Assembly: GCA_002348425.1 (NCBI GenBank)
Contig: DEBE01000240.1
Span: forward strand, 1 to 14,402
Length of the DNA stretch: 14,402 nucleotides
Direction of reading: 5' to 3'
Source of the DNA: Alphaproteobacteria bacterium UBA2964
Lineage (GTDB): Bacteria; Pseudomonadota; Alphaproteobacteria; MPNO01; UBA2964
This document shows positions 6,838 to 13,946 of this stretch, in pieces (within the stretch, counting starts at the first letter, position 1; the number at the start of each line of letters is the position of its first letter). The position numbers and the translations under genes were made by a program. The notes under the pieces are model-generated. The model did not search any database, was not told the origin of the DNA, and was given only the letters and a program-made list of their open reading frames with translations.

Positions 6838-8115
6838 TTATTTAATGATTGCCAGGCTTAGGTCGGGGATAAATGTAATAAGAGCTAGCATCAGAAACGC
6901 TAAAATTAGAAATGGTGCGGTACCGCGGAACACCTCGGAAACGGAAACCTTACCAATAGCGCTTAGAGTAAATAAATTTAATCCAATGGGCGGTGTAACC
7001 GCTGCGATTTCCATATTAATTATAATAATGATGGCAAAGTGGATTGGGTCTATTCCGAGCATTTTTATAAGTGGTAAAAAAATAGGTAAGGTTATTAATA
7101 GTGCGGATATAACTTCCAGAAACATACCCAAAAAAAGTAATAAAATGTTCACGGATATTAAGAAAATAATAACACTGAGTTTGTGTTCGGATAGCCAATT
7201 TACCAGTGTTTGCGGAATTCCACTATCTGTCATGGCGTATCCAAATACGGCAGCACCTGCGAGTACAAGTAGAATTGCAGCAGATGTGACACAACCACGC
7301 GTTACTACATTAAGAAAATATTTAAAGCCGTGCCGTCTATATTCCGGTGCTGTAATTACGAGTGCATAGACAACTGCTATGGCGCTTGCTTCGGTAGGGG
7401 TTAATATGCCGCCGTATATACTTCCTAAAATAATAACCGGCAATAACAGGATATCGACCGCGGAGAAAAGTATCTTGACTTGTTTTACACGGGGGGTTCT
7501 TTCCTTGAGTGTTTCAGGCCATTTCCTTGTTCGCCAAATTACATATGCACATAATAAAAGACCAAATAGTAAGCCGGGAATAATACCGGCTTGAAATAGC
7601 TTGCCGATTGATTCATTTGAAACAAGGCCATAAATAATTAACGGGATTGAAGGTGGAATGAGGATACCCAAGCCTCCAGACATGGCAATCAAACCAAGGC
7701 TAAAACGTCTAGGGTATCCGCGTTCAATCAGTTCGGGGAGAACAACCACCCCTATGGCCGCGGCGGTTGCAATACTTGAACCACACATGGCAGAGAAAAT
7801 TATCGTTGAAATCACTGCTACGACTGCTAGCCCGCCAGGAAGGTGGCCAATCAAACTGTCAATACTTGCAACTAAACGTTTAATGGCACCGCCATGGCTT
7901 AAAATTTCGGCAGCTATAATGAAGAATGGAATTGCTAGTACGGGTGTTTTGTCCAAGGAACTAAACATAATTCCGGCGGCCACGGGGAGAGCGGAAATAG
8001 TTAGGTAGATATAGGCTGTACCTGCAGCAGCTAAACTTAATCCGATTGGTACACCTATAATCGATAGTATTGCCAAAACACCCGTTAGCAAAAGAGTGGC
8101 AGAACCTACATCCAT
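6838..8115 (-). CDS. dctM: TRAP transporter large permease (DctM-type)
   Basis: The 425-residue large membrane subunit of a tripartite ATP-independent periplasmic transporter, which uses the sodium gradient to move solute captured by the DctP protein. Length is typical and the protein is hydrophobic throughout, with a dozen or so helices. Diagnostic segments are GHLPGGLA near 90-97, the CGSSIATAAAIG loop near 111-122, GGLGILIPPSIPLIIYG near 147-163, and TPTEASAIAVVYAL. The C-terminal repeat has VTPPIGLNLF near 383-392. It starts 6 bases after the DctQ stop, has no obvious Shine-Dalgarno and is probably translationally coupled. The order DctP, DctQ, DctM in the direction of transcription is the classic one. 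The permease does not reveal substrate identity. Confidence 0.96.
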   Translation of the reverse strand: MDVGSATLLLTGVLAILSIIGVPIGLSLAAAGTAYIYLTISALPVAAGIMFSSLDKTPVLAIPFFIIAAEILSHGGAIKRLVASIDSLIGHLPGGLAVVAVISTIIFSAMCGSSIATAAAIGVVVLPELIERGYPRRFSLGLIAMSGGLGILIPPSIPLIIYGLVSNESIGKLFQAGIIPGLLFGLLLCAYVIWRTRKWPETLKERTPRVKQVKILFSAVDILLLPVIILGSIYGGILTPTEASAIAVVYALVITAPEYRRHGFKYFLNVVTRGCVTSAAILLVLAGAAVFGYAMTDSGIPQTLVNWLSEHKLSVIIFLISVNILLLFLGMFLEVISALLITLPIFLPLIKMLGIDPIHFAIIIIINMEIAAVTPPIGLNLFTLSAIGKVSVSEVFRGTAPFLILAFLMLALITFIPDLSLAIIK

Positions 8116-8121
8116 TAGGGT

Positions 8122-8661
8122 TTAACCAATATTATTTGGAGCGTTGGCGGCGGGTTTCCATAGACAAATTGTCGTTCTAACAATCTGAATTGAAAGTAAT
8201 AAACCTCCGAAGAAAATGGCTGCATGAAATGGCCAAACAAACCATCGCAGAGAAGTAGGCATACGCTCATCAAAAAGCAAAGTTTCTTGCGCAAGCGTGA
8301 AACCGGACAACGTTAATCCAAGAGCCAAGATTGCCGTAATTAGGTTTGCTGTAGTTTGAATGAATTTTTGTCCCTTTCCATTAAAAAGATTTTCTAGCAG
8401 GGTAAAACGAATATTTACCCGGAACCTAACAGCAGCTGCGATGCCTACAAATGTGCCCCATATCATCGAGTATCTAACAAGAATTTCTATGGAGGGGTCC
8501 GACCAAGAAAAACCATAACGCGTTATAACCATCACAAACATGGCTACGGCCCCGAGAGTAAAAAGGGTCGCTGTAATTATGTCCGCGAAAGTATCAAACC
8601 CGCGCCAGAATTTTTCCAGGTAATGACGCGGGTTTGAATCCAGGTTCATTGCATCAGACAC
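8122..8661 (-). CDS. dctQ: TRAP transporter small permease (DctQ-type)
   Basis: The small membrane subunit of the TRAP transporter, 179 residues from the GTG at 8661. An in-frame ATG at 8649 (opening MNLDSNPRHY) is an equally possible start; neither has a clear ribosome site. Four hydrophobic helices are visible at about 27-47, 59-78, 103-125 and 142-162, the normal DctQ layout. Between helices 1 and 2 lies the family pattern ITRYGFSWSDPSIEILVRY, and MPTSLRWFVWPFHA precedes helix 4. DctQ pairs with DctM in the inner membrane and is required for uptake. It follows DctP by 33 bases and precedes DctM by 6. Confidence 0.94.
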   Translation of the reverse strand: MSDAMNLDSNPRHYLEKFWRGFDTFADIITATLFTLGAVAMFVMVITRYGFSWSDPSIEILVRYSMIWGTFVGIAAAVRFRVNIRFTLLENLFNGKGQKFIQTTANLITAILALGLTLSGFTLAQETLLFDERMPTSLRWFVWPFHAAIFFGGLLLSIQIVRTTICLWKPAANAPNNIG

Positions 8662-8694
8662 GAATTGTCTAAATAATATGAGGAAAGACCTTAA

Positions 8695-9672
8695 TCAGTT
8701 TTTTATTTTTTTAATCATGGCCTTAATTTCTGGATCCAGGCCTGAATAAAGCGGTTTTAAGGTTTTAATCCATCGTGCTCTTTCAGATTTTGAGAACCCG
8801 ATAACTTTCATGCCATTTGCGGCTACATTTTTATATGCACTCTCAACGGCATTTCTGATTTCTTTTAAGTTATATGCCTTGGCTTTTGCGAGTGCGGTCC
8901 GTATAAGCTTCTGTCCGTCTGGACCTTGTTTGTTAAACCAAGCAGGGTTCACAACTACGACGTAACCGAATGGGAACAGATTTACTTTTGTTACTGAGTT
9001 GAGCACCTCATATAATTTTATAAGGTTTCCGTATGGAGGAGTGGTCCATGCTCCGTCCGCTACGCCTGTTTTGAGCGCCAAAAATACTTCTGGGCCGGGG
9101 ATAGCGGTGGGCGAACCGCCAAGGGCTTTTGTTGAATTCGCAAGAACCTCGGAGGGCCAAACTCTAATTTTCAGATTTTTTAGGTCTGCTACGGTTTGAA
9201 TAGGCTTTTTAGACCAAAGTGCAACAAAACCATCATACCAGAAATGAGTGGCGAGGACCCTTTTCTTGTTTAGTCTTTTAAGAAGATCTTTACCGATAGG
9301 TCCATTGAGAACCTTTTCCATTGATCCGTAACTTTCGAATAGCATTGGAACTTCCAATAATTTGAATGCAGGTTCAATATTTGAGACATAACCGATGGTG
9401 GGTATTGCCATTTGAACCTGACCACGTGCTACAGCTGGAACCTCATCCTTACCGGTCATTAATTGAGCAGATGGAAAAATTGAAACTTTGTATTTTCCCT
9501 TAGAAATGGTCTCCAGTGACTTTTTGAAGGCCTCTGCTGAACGGGTCTTAATATGCCCAGGGGGAGTTTCCATCGGGATCTTAATTTCCGTTTGTGCTTT
9601 TGCTTCCTGTTGTGGACTTATGATTGGAAAACTAATCAATAATGCTGCAAAAATCGTTCCAATATATTTCAT
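8695..9672 (-). CDS. dctP: TRAP transporter periplasmic solute-binding protein (DctP-type)
   Basis: A 325-residue DctP/TAXI-class TRAP binding protein, the component that sets substrate specificity. A signal peptide is clear: MKY, a hydrophobic stretch to about residue 18, and a probable cleavage after AKA at 24-26. The mature protein shows ETPPGH, MAIPTIGYVSNIEP, LFES, and the conserved LKIRVWPSE segment. There Arg170 is the residue that binds a substrate carboxylate in characterised homologs. EVFLALKTGVADGAWTTP follows at 195-212. The intact arginine argues for an organic acid ligand, whose identity is open. The ATG at 9672 is preceded by AAAGG at proper spacing. A 127-base gap upstream suggests the transporter genes may have their own promoter, next to a near-perfect palindrome at 9764-9781. 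Confidence 0.95.
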   Translation of the reverse strand: MKYIGTIFAALLISFPIISPQQEAKAQTEIKIPMETPPGHIKTRSAEAFKKSLETISKGKYKVSIFPSAQLMTGKDEVPAVARGQVQMAIPTIGYVSNIEPAFKLLEVPMLFESYGSMEKVLNGPIGKDLLKRLNKKRVLATHFWYDGFVALWSKKPIQTVADLKNLKIRVWPSEVLANSTKALGGSPTAIPGPEVFLALKTGVADGAWTTPPYGNLIKLYEVLNSVTKVNLFPFGYVVVVNPAWFNKQGPDGQKLIRTALAKAKAYNLKEIRNAVESAYKNVAANGMKVIGFSKSERARWIKTLKPLYSGLDPEIKAMIKKIKN

Positions 9673-9763
9673 TTTTTTACCTTTTTAACTTCGGGTTTGT
9701 TGTTGATTTAAATTTTCTACCATCAACTGATAAGAGTTTCTGATTTTAGAAAAAAAGTCACGG

Positions 9764-9781
9764 AATATTTGTACAAAAATT
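9764..9781. promoter_or_regulatory. Near-perfect 18-bp palindrome upstream of the TRAP genes (possible operator)
   Basis: AATATTTGTACAAAAATT matches its reverse complement at 16 of 18 positions, with a perfect 10-bp core TTTGTACAAA. It lies in the 127-base gap between the cysteine hydrolase and dctP, about 92 bases before the dctP start. That would suit a dimeric regulator controlling the transporter genes. The gap is very AT-rich, which raises the chance of accidental palindromes, and no convincing promoter hexamers at 16-18 spacing were found. Confidence 0.35.
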
Positions 9782-9799
9782 GTTTGAATTTTGTGAATT

Positions 9800-10444
9800 T
9801 TAAACTTTGTTCCAGATATCTTCTATATCTTCCGTCTTAGTAACAATACCAAATCGGTGGCGAATGGTTTCAATTGTCGACTCATGCAGTGCCATATTCC
9901 AACTCGCTGTTGCGTCAGAGGGTAAACATACATAGTAACCAGTTTCAAATGCATCTCTTAGGGTACTCTCCACGCACACATTTGTTGAAACGCCTGTTGT
10001 AATAACAGTTTTAATTCCTTGTGATCTTAAAACCATATCCAGATCGGTACCTTTGAACGCGCTGTACCTATGTTTTCGAATTATTAATTCATTTTTTAAT
10101 GGTTTTAATTCATCAATAAATTCGGCTCCTTCAGAGCCGGCCATGCATAATTTATGAGATGAGTAAGTGGACTTTTTTCTTTGAGAGAGCCAAGAACCGG
10201 AGTCAGAGAGATTGTTTGGTAATGTCCAAAATCCGACATGACAAATCATAACATTCTTTTTTCGAGCTAAACTAAGCAATTTTCTCAGACTTGGTATGAT
10301 ATTGCGGGTTGCCTGAAGGTCCCGTCCTGCTGCGTCACACAGAAACCCATCATAAACTAGGTCTTTCTGCATATCTATAATTACCAGAGCTGTATGAGGC
10401 GGTGAAATATAGTTTTTTAAATCCTCGAAGTATTTCAATGTCAT
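9800..10444 (-). CDS. Isochorismatase-fold cysteine hydrolase (RutB/maleamate amidase-like)
   Basis: Cytosolic cysteine hydrolase of 214 residues from ATG 10444, matching the family's usual 180-230. The catalytic triad is visible: Asp24 (VIIDMQKD), Lys124 (RKHRYSAF) and nucleophile Cys157 (GVSTNVCVESTLRDA), with the Gly-Val-Ser-Thr segment that forms the cis-peptide/oxyanion region. The CVESTLRD and RxRYSAF wording resembles ureidoacrylate (RutB) and related C-N amidohydrolases rather than isochorismatase proper, so hydrolysis of an amide, carbamoyl or ureido bond is the best guess. The frame is open upstream to 10543, but 10444 has AGAGGA 8 bases before it and begins 4 bases after the preceding stop. 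That coupling ties it to the CE4 protein. Substrate unknown. Confidence 0.92.
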   Translation of the reverse strand: MTLKYFEDLKNYISPPHTALVIIDMQKDLVYDGFLCDAAGRDLQATRNIIPSLRKLLSLARKKNVMICHVGFWTLPNNLSDSGSWLSQRKKSTYSSHKLCMAGSEGAEFIDELKPLKNELIIRKHRYSAFKGTDLDMVLRSQGIKTVITTGVSTNVCVESTLRDAFETGYYVCLPSDATASWNMALHESTIETIRHRFGIVTKTEDIEDIWNKV

Positions 10445-10448
10445 TACT

Positions 10449-11327
10449 TTAATCCTCTGAGACCGGGGGTGCTTCTTTATACCATCTCCAAATATCTTCT
10501 CCTTTAAGAAATAACGTATCAGTCCTCTTTTGTAGGTGATCAATTATTTTGGTTAAATAACAAAAGCGGTGAGGTACGCCCATTAGATGAGGATGGAGAG
10601 CTATGGTCAATATTTTGGGGTTTTGGTCTAATTCTTGATCAAAAATTAAAAGGGTGTCTAAAACACGCCGGAAAAATTCTTTGGATGTGTGTTTTTCGAC
10701 GGCGTAGATGACGCTGTCGTTTAGTTCAAGAGAGTAGGGCAACGCCATTAATGGTCCAGACTTGGTTTGCATCCAACATGGAAGGTCATCCAGTACCCAA
10801 TCAAATAAATATTCTATTCCCATGGTCTTTAAAATATCGGGTGTTTGGGTAGTCTCCCTTAGGCCGGGGCTGAGCCATCCCAGAGGCTTTTTCCCGGTAA
10901 ATTCTTGTATTTTAGTTATAGCGTTTTTTACAAATTCAGCTTCATTGTCGTGGTTTTGCATTGTGGTCTGGTGGACACCATGACCGATAAATTCCCAACC
11001 GGATTTTAACATTTCTTCTGCTAAGCTCGGGTAGGCGTTAATCACACTTGCGTTGATGCTCACCGCTGCAGGAATTTTCCTCTCCTGAAAGAACTGCATA
11101 ATTCTGGGCATGCCACAACGCATACCATATTCAGCCCAGCAGTAGTTTGGTATGTCGGGGATTACTTCCAGACCTTGGGGAGCAGTAAGTATTTTTCTCG
11201 GCATTTCTTGATCAAACTGCCAATGCTCCACATTGATTATTACCTGAATTATAAGTTTTTTACCGCGTATAGATTTAATGCGGGGCCGTTCATGGGACAT
11301 TTGAAATGGAATTCTTGGATTACTCAT
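10449..11327 (-). CDS. PuuE-like polysaccharide-deacetylase-fold (CE4/NodB) protein
   Basis: A 292-residue protein with the NodB/CE4 deformed barrel. It has no signal peptide, so a cytoplasmic small-molecule role is likelier than wall deacetylation. The standard TFDDG motif is replaced by INVEHWQ at 31-37, as in PuuE-type allantoinases. The metal-site histidines appear in EFIGHGVHQT (His116, His119). LSPGLRET follows at 152-159, DDLPCWM at 180-186 and LHPHLMGVPHR near 244-254. PuuE-like members hydrolyse cyclic amides such as allantoin, and others are uncharacterised. The ATG has a strong AGGAGG at 11336-11341, 8-9 bases away. A 75-base gap upstream includes a TTGTCA hexamer (11377-11382, minus strand) but only a poor -10. 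Direct coupling to the cysteine hydrolase suggests successive C-N hydrolysis steps. True allantoinase activity is not established. Confidence 0.87.
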   Translation of the reverse strand: MSNPRIPFQMSHERPRIKSIRGKKLIIQVIINVEHWQFDQEMPRKILTAPQGLEVIPDIPNYCWAEYGMRCGMPRIMQFFQERKIPAAVSINASVINAYPSLAEEMLKSGWEFIGHGVHQTTMQNHDNEAEFVKNAITKIQEFTGKKPLGWLSPGLRETTQTPDILKTMGIEYLFDWVLDDLPCWMQTKSGPLMALPYSLELNDSVIYAVEKHTSKEFFRRVLDTLLIFDQELDQNPKILTIALHPHLMGVPHRFCYLTKIIDHLQKRTDTLFLKGEDIWRWYKEAPPVSED

Positions 11328-11402
11328 AATGCAGTTCCTCCTAATAACGTTGATTAAGAGTTAAGTTATCATTAGCTGACAAAAGGTTTATTTGAGTACG
11401 AA

Positions 11403-11696
11403 CTATTTTTCGCAGCTTAACAATAAATATATAATTAATAGAAATGCAAACCCGCTTACAGCTGAAACGATTGTAAAACGCCATGCAAGGCGACATCCCA
11501 TCTTATCGAAATAGAGATCTGGTTTCATCAGGTATGATGGTTTTATAAAATTTCTTTTACGAAACCATAAATTTTTGGGGGGGGCGGGGGGAACTAGGAG
11601 GTGGTCATTGAGCATTCGTGAAATTATTGCCATTGCTGCTGTGCCGGCTAGAAAAATCCAAACCAATGTTGTTGAGTATTCCCAGAGACTACACAT
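11403..11696 (-). CDS. Small two-helix membrane protein, function unknown
   Basis: A 97-residue protein I do not recognise. It has two hydrophobic helices, about 7-27 and 71-93. They are joined by a basic, proline-rich loop of about 45 residues with VPPAPPKNLW at 35-44 and several Lys/Arg residues, which by the positive-inside rule should face the cytoplasm. It begins 2 bases after the stop of the upstream cyclodeaminase-like gene, with no clear Shine-Dalgarno, so translation would depend on coupling. This spacing, the same strand and the sensible membrane topology argue that it is real. The PPAPP codons form a C6-G-C8 run on the coding strand, a potential slippage site. It could be a membrane anchor or small transport partner for neighbouring enzymes, but nothing in the sequence proves this. 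Confidence 0.6.
   Translation of the reverse strand: MCSLWEYSTTLVWIFLAGTAAMAIISRMLNDHLLVPPAPPKNLWFRKRNFIKPSYLMKPDLYFDKMGCRLAWRFTIVSAVSGFAFLLIIYLLLSCEK
11577..11591 (-). repeat. C6-G-C8 homopolymer tract inside the small membrane protein gene
   Basis: The plus strand reads eight G, one C and six G; the minus (coding) strand encodes Pro-Pro-Ala-Pro-Pro. Such a run is unusual in a region otherwise moderate to low in GC. Gain or loss of one C would frameshift the protein between its two membrane helices. It could be a phase-variable site or an assembly weak point. Further G pairs follow on the plus strand, so a G-rich structure is conceivable. Confidence 0.7.
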
Positions 11697-11698
11697 AG

Positions 11699-12808
11699 CT
11701 AGTCACGAATATCTTGGAGTAACCATTCTGTTGGTATCTCATACCCAAGACCTTCCGCCTTCGCTAGCTCATAAGTTTTCCCTGCAACAGCATGAAACTG
11801 ATTGCCTTGAAGATTGCCGCGCTCAGAATACGTAATTTGTTTTTCTGAAGTTCTTGATTCTTTGGTTTTATGGAGAAGGTCAGAATAGTAAATAACTTTA
11901 TCTGGCATGGCCACACCGTGGGCCCGTTTTCCCAGGGGCTTTTGTCTCAGGCCGTTATCAATATCGGATCTTGCCGCGTAGGTTATCCACTCATCGGCTA
12001 GAGCCATTTCTGGCAGGCCGGCGGGAGATGGGGCATTGCCGAAACGGAAATAAATATCAACCCTATCCTGTGCTTCTGGCGAAATCATACCGGTTCCTCC
12101 ACCAACGTTTACGATGTGCATTCCAGGCTCAAGAAGGTCAGCACGGACAATCGGCACGGAGGCATTAGTGCAACCAGCGACAATATCGGCGCCCTTGTAT
12201 GCGCTTTCTTCATCTTTGCAAGCGATGACTTCGACATTCCATTTGGTTTGCATTTCGTGGGCATATTTTTCGCGGTTCTCTTTAGTCGGGCTGTAGACTT
12301 GTATCTTCTTTATATTACGAACACACATAAAAGCATCGATATGACTTCGTGCCATCCCACCAGAACCAAGCATACAAACAACTTCTGAATCTGGTCTGCT
12401 CATATATTTGACTCCAATACCGCCGTCAGCACCTACGCGCATGTGCTGAAGTACGCCATCATTGATAAAAGCCAGTGGTTCTCCTGTCTCAGTGTTGGTC
12501 AAAAAAATCAGCCCGCAAAAAAGCCCTGGTTTGCTGCAATATTTTTGATGAGTACGATTGCCGTCTACAACGGTTTCATAAGTGACGTCGGACTTCATCC
12601 TAACAGCAAAATAACCCCTAGTTGATCCACCTTCCATGGTACCCCATTGGTAGACTTTTCCGTCGGAGGTTGGAATTTGGATATCAATCCTGGGCCTACA
12701 AGTCGCCTCTTGTGCTACTAAGTCAGCGTAGGCTTGCTCTAGAATGCTTATGGTGTCTTCCATGGTAAGAACCCGGGAAACCATTTCATTATTAATTAGA
12801 AGCGTCAC
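11699..12808 (-). CDS. Ornithine cyclodeaminase/mu-crystallin family protein (tandem copy A)
   Basis: A 369-residue member of the ornithine-cyclodeaminase/mu-crystallin family, longer than the usual 310-350. It has an N-terminal dimerisation part with CRPR at 37-40 and RMKS at 70-73 (Lys72). QHMRVGADGG at 121-130 replaces the common TAxRTAA. A Rossmann domain carries the dinucleotide loop GSGGMA at 148-153. In Pseudomonas ornithine cyclodeaminase the catalytic aspartate sits in a GGD segment; here the equivalent stretch reads VNVGGGTG (233-240), apparently without it. NAD(P)-dependent ketimine reduction or amino-acid dehydrogenation is therefore likelier than ornithine cyclisation. The start is GTG 12808, supported by AGGGGA 7 bases upstream and by alignment with the neighbouring paralog (MTLxINNE). 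It lies 17 bases after that paralog. Confidence 0.9.
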   Translation of the reverse strand: MTLLINNEMVSRVLTMEDTISILEQAYADLVAQEATCRPRIDIQIPTSDGKVYQWGTMEGGSTRGYFAVRMKSDVTYETVVDGNRTHQKYCSKPGLFCGLIFLTNTETGEPLAFINDGVLQHMRVGADGGIGVKYMSRPDSEVVCMLGSGGMARSHIDAFMCVRNIKKIQVYSPTKENREKYAHEMQTKWNVEVIACKDEESAYKGADIVAGCTNASVPIVRADLLEPGMHIVNVGGGTGMISPEAQDRVDIYFRFGNAPSPAGLPEMALADEWITYAARSDIDNGLRQKPLGKRAHGVAMPDKVIYYSDLLHKTKESRTSEKQITYSERGNLQGNQFHAVAGKTYELAKAEGLGYEIPTEWLLQDIRD

Positions 12809-12825
12809 AATGAGTTCCCCTTTCT

Positions 12826-13938
12826 TCAGTTTCTAATATCCTGCAAAAACCACTCCGTTGGCACTTCATTTCCTAGATTGGCTTCCCGAGCTTTTTCATA
12901 GGCACGTCCGGCGACGGCATGAAACTGATTGCCTTGAAGATTGCCACGTTCAGAATAAGTAATTTCTTTGCTTGATGTTCTCCCTCTATTGGTGCCCTTC
13001 ATTAGGTCAACAAAATATAAAACCTTTTCGGGCATAGCGACACCGTGGCCGCGTTTACCCCGCTTTTTTTGCGTAAATCCATAATCGTGATCTGGTCTAG
13101 CTGAATAGGTTAAGTACTCGTCCGCCAAATTTAATTGGGGTAGGCCCTCGGGTGCCGGAGCATTACCAAAACGAAAATAGACATCGATCAAGTCTTGAGC
13201 ATCTGCGCCGACCATTCCACCGCCGCCGCCAACGTTAATGACGTGTTGTCCGGGTTCAAGACATTCTGAGCGGATAACAGGTACTGCCGAGTCCGTGCAG
13301 CCAGCAATAATGTCTGCACCTTTGTAAATATCTTCCGGGTTATTACACACGATAACCTCAATGTTGTATTTTTCTCTCATTTCAGATGCATAAGCCTCAC
13401 GATTAGCCTTTGTAGGGCTAAATACCTGTACCTTTTTGATTTTTCTTACACACATAAAAGCATCAAGGTGGGTACGGGCCATTCCCCCAGAACCAATCAT
13501 GCCTACTACTTCTGAGTCTTCGCGACTCATATACTTGACACCTATACCTCCATCAGCGCCGACCCGCATATGTTGCAAAATTCCATCATTAATAAAAGCG
13601 AGCGGCGTACCGGTTTCGACATCTGTAACAAAAATTAATCCACAAAATGTTCCTGGCTCCACACAATATTTTTCCTGACTGCGGACACCTTCATACTCTG
13701 TCTCATAAATGATGTCTGACTTCATGCGGATTGCAAAATATCCTCCGACCGAGCCGCCCTCCATTGAACCCCATTGGTAGGCTTTATTTGGATCCTTTGT
13801 AGGAATTTGAATATCGACCCTAGGGCGGCAGACTGCTTCACCATCTGCAAGGTCACGATAGGCCTTTTCAAGGACATCAATTGTATCCTGCATGGTAAGG
13901 ACTTTTGATACGACTTCGTTATTGATAAATAATGTCAT
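12826..13938 (-). CDS. Ornithine cyclodeaminase/mu-crystallin family protein (tandem copy B)
   Basis: A 370-residue paralog of the downstream gene; by eye about two thirds of residues are identical over the full length, with one inserted residue near 50. The dinucleotide loop is GSGGMA within VVGMIGSGGMARTH. The arginine and lysine positions (CRPR, RMKS) and QHMRVGADGG are conserved, and the segment normally holding catalytic aspartate reads VINVGGGGGMV. The shared C-terminal block ITYSERGNLQGNQFHA is distinctive and unlike ordinary cyclodeaminases. The ATG at 13938 has AGGA about 8 bases upstream and follows the ThDP enzyme stop by 8 bases. The retained motifs suggest both copies are active, perhaps on different substrates or as a heteromer. 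The reaction is unassigned. Confidence 0.91.
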   Translation of the reverse strand: MTLFINNEVVSKVLTMQDTIDVLEKAYRDLADGEAVCRPRVDIQIPTKDPNKAYQWGSMEGGSVGGYFAIRMKSDIIYETEYEGVRSQEKYCVEPGTFCGLIFVTDVETGTPLAFINDGILQHMRVGADGGIGVKYMSREDSEVVGMIGSGGMARTHLDAFMCVRKIKKVQVFSPTKANREAYASEMREKYNIEVIVCNNPEDIYKGADIIAGCTDSAVPVIRSECLEPGQHVINVGGGGGMVGADAQDLIDVYFRFGNAPAPEGLPQLNLADEYLTYSARPDHDYGFTQKKRGKRGHGVAMPEKVLYFVDLMKGTNRGRTSSKEITYSERGNLQGNQFHAVAGRAYEKAREANLGNEVPTEWFLQDIRN

Positions 13939-13946
13939 TAAATTTC

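Noticed and set aside
6845..7369. 174-residue plus-strand open frame antisense to dctM
   Set aside because: The opposite strand encodes a clear DctM with diagnostic motifs; the antisense product is basic, featureless and lacks a ribosome site, as expected of a shadow frame.
10445..10543. N-terminal extension of the cysteine hydrolase to an ATG at 10543
   Set aside because: It would overlap the CE4 gene by 95 bases and add residues unlike the family. The ATG at 10444 has a well-spaced AGAGGA and begins 4 bases after the upstream stop.
11577..11606. G-quadruplex on the plus strand at the G-rich tract
   Set aside because: There are only two long G runs with a single-base loop, and the following runs are GG pairs. 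A stable quadruplex cannot be claimed from sequence alone.
11575..11835. Plus-strand open frame across the G-rich tract
   Set aside because: It is antisense to the small membrane gene and the cyclodeaminase-like gene, starts at the homopolymer, has low-complexity sequence and shows no family features.
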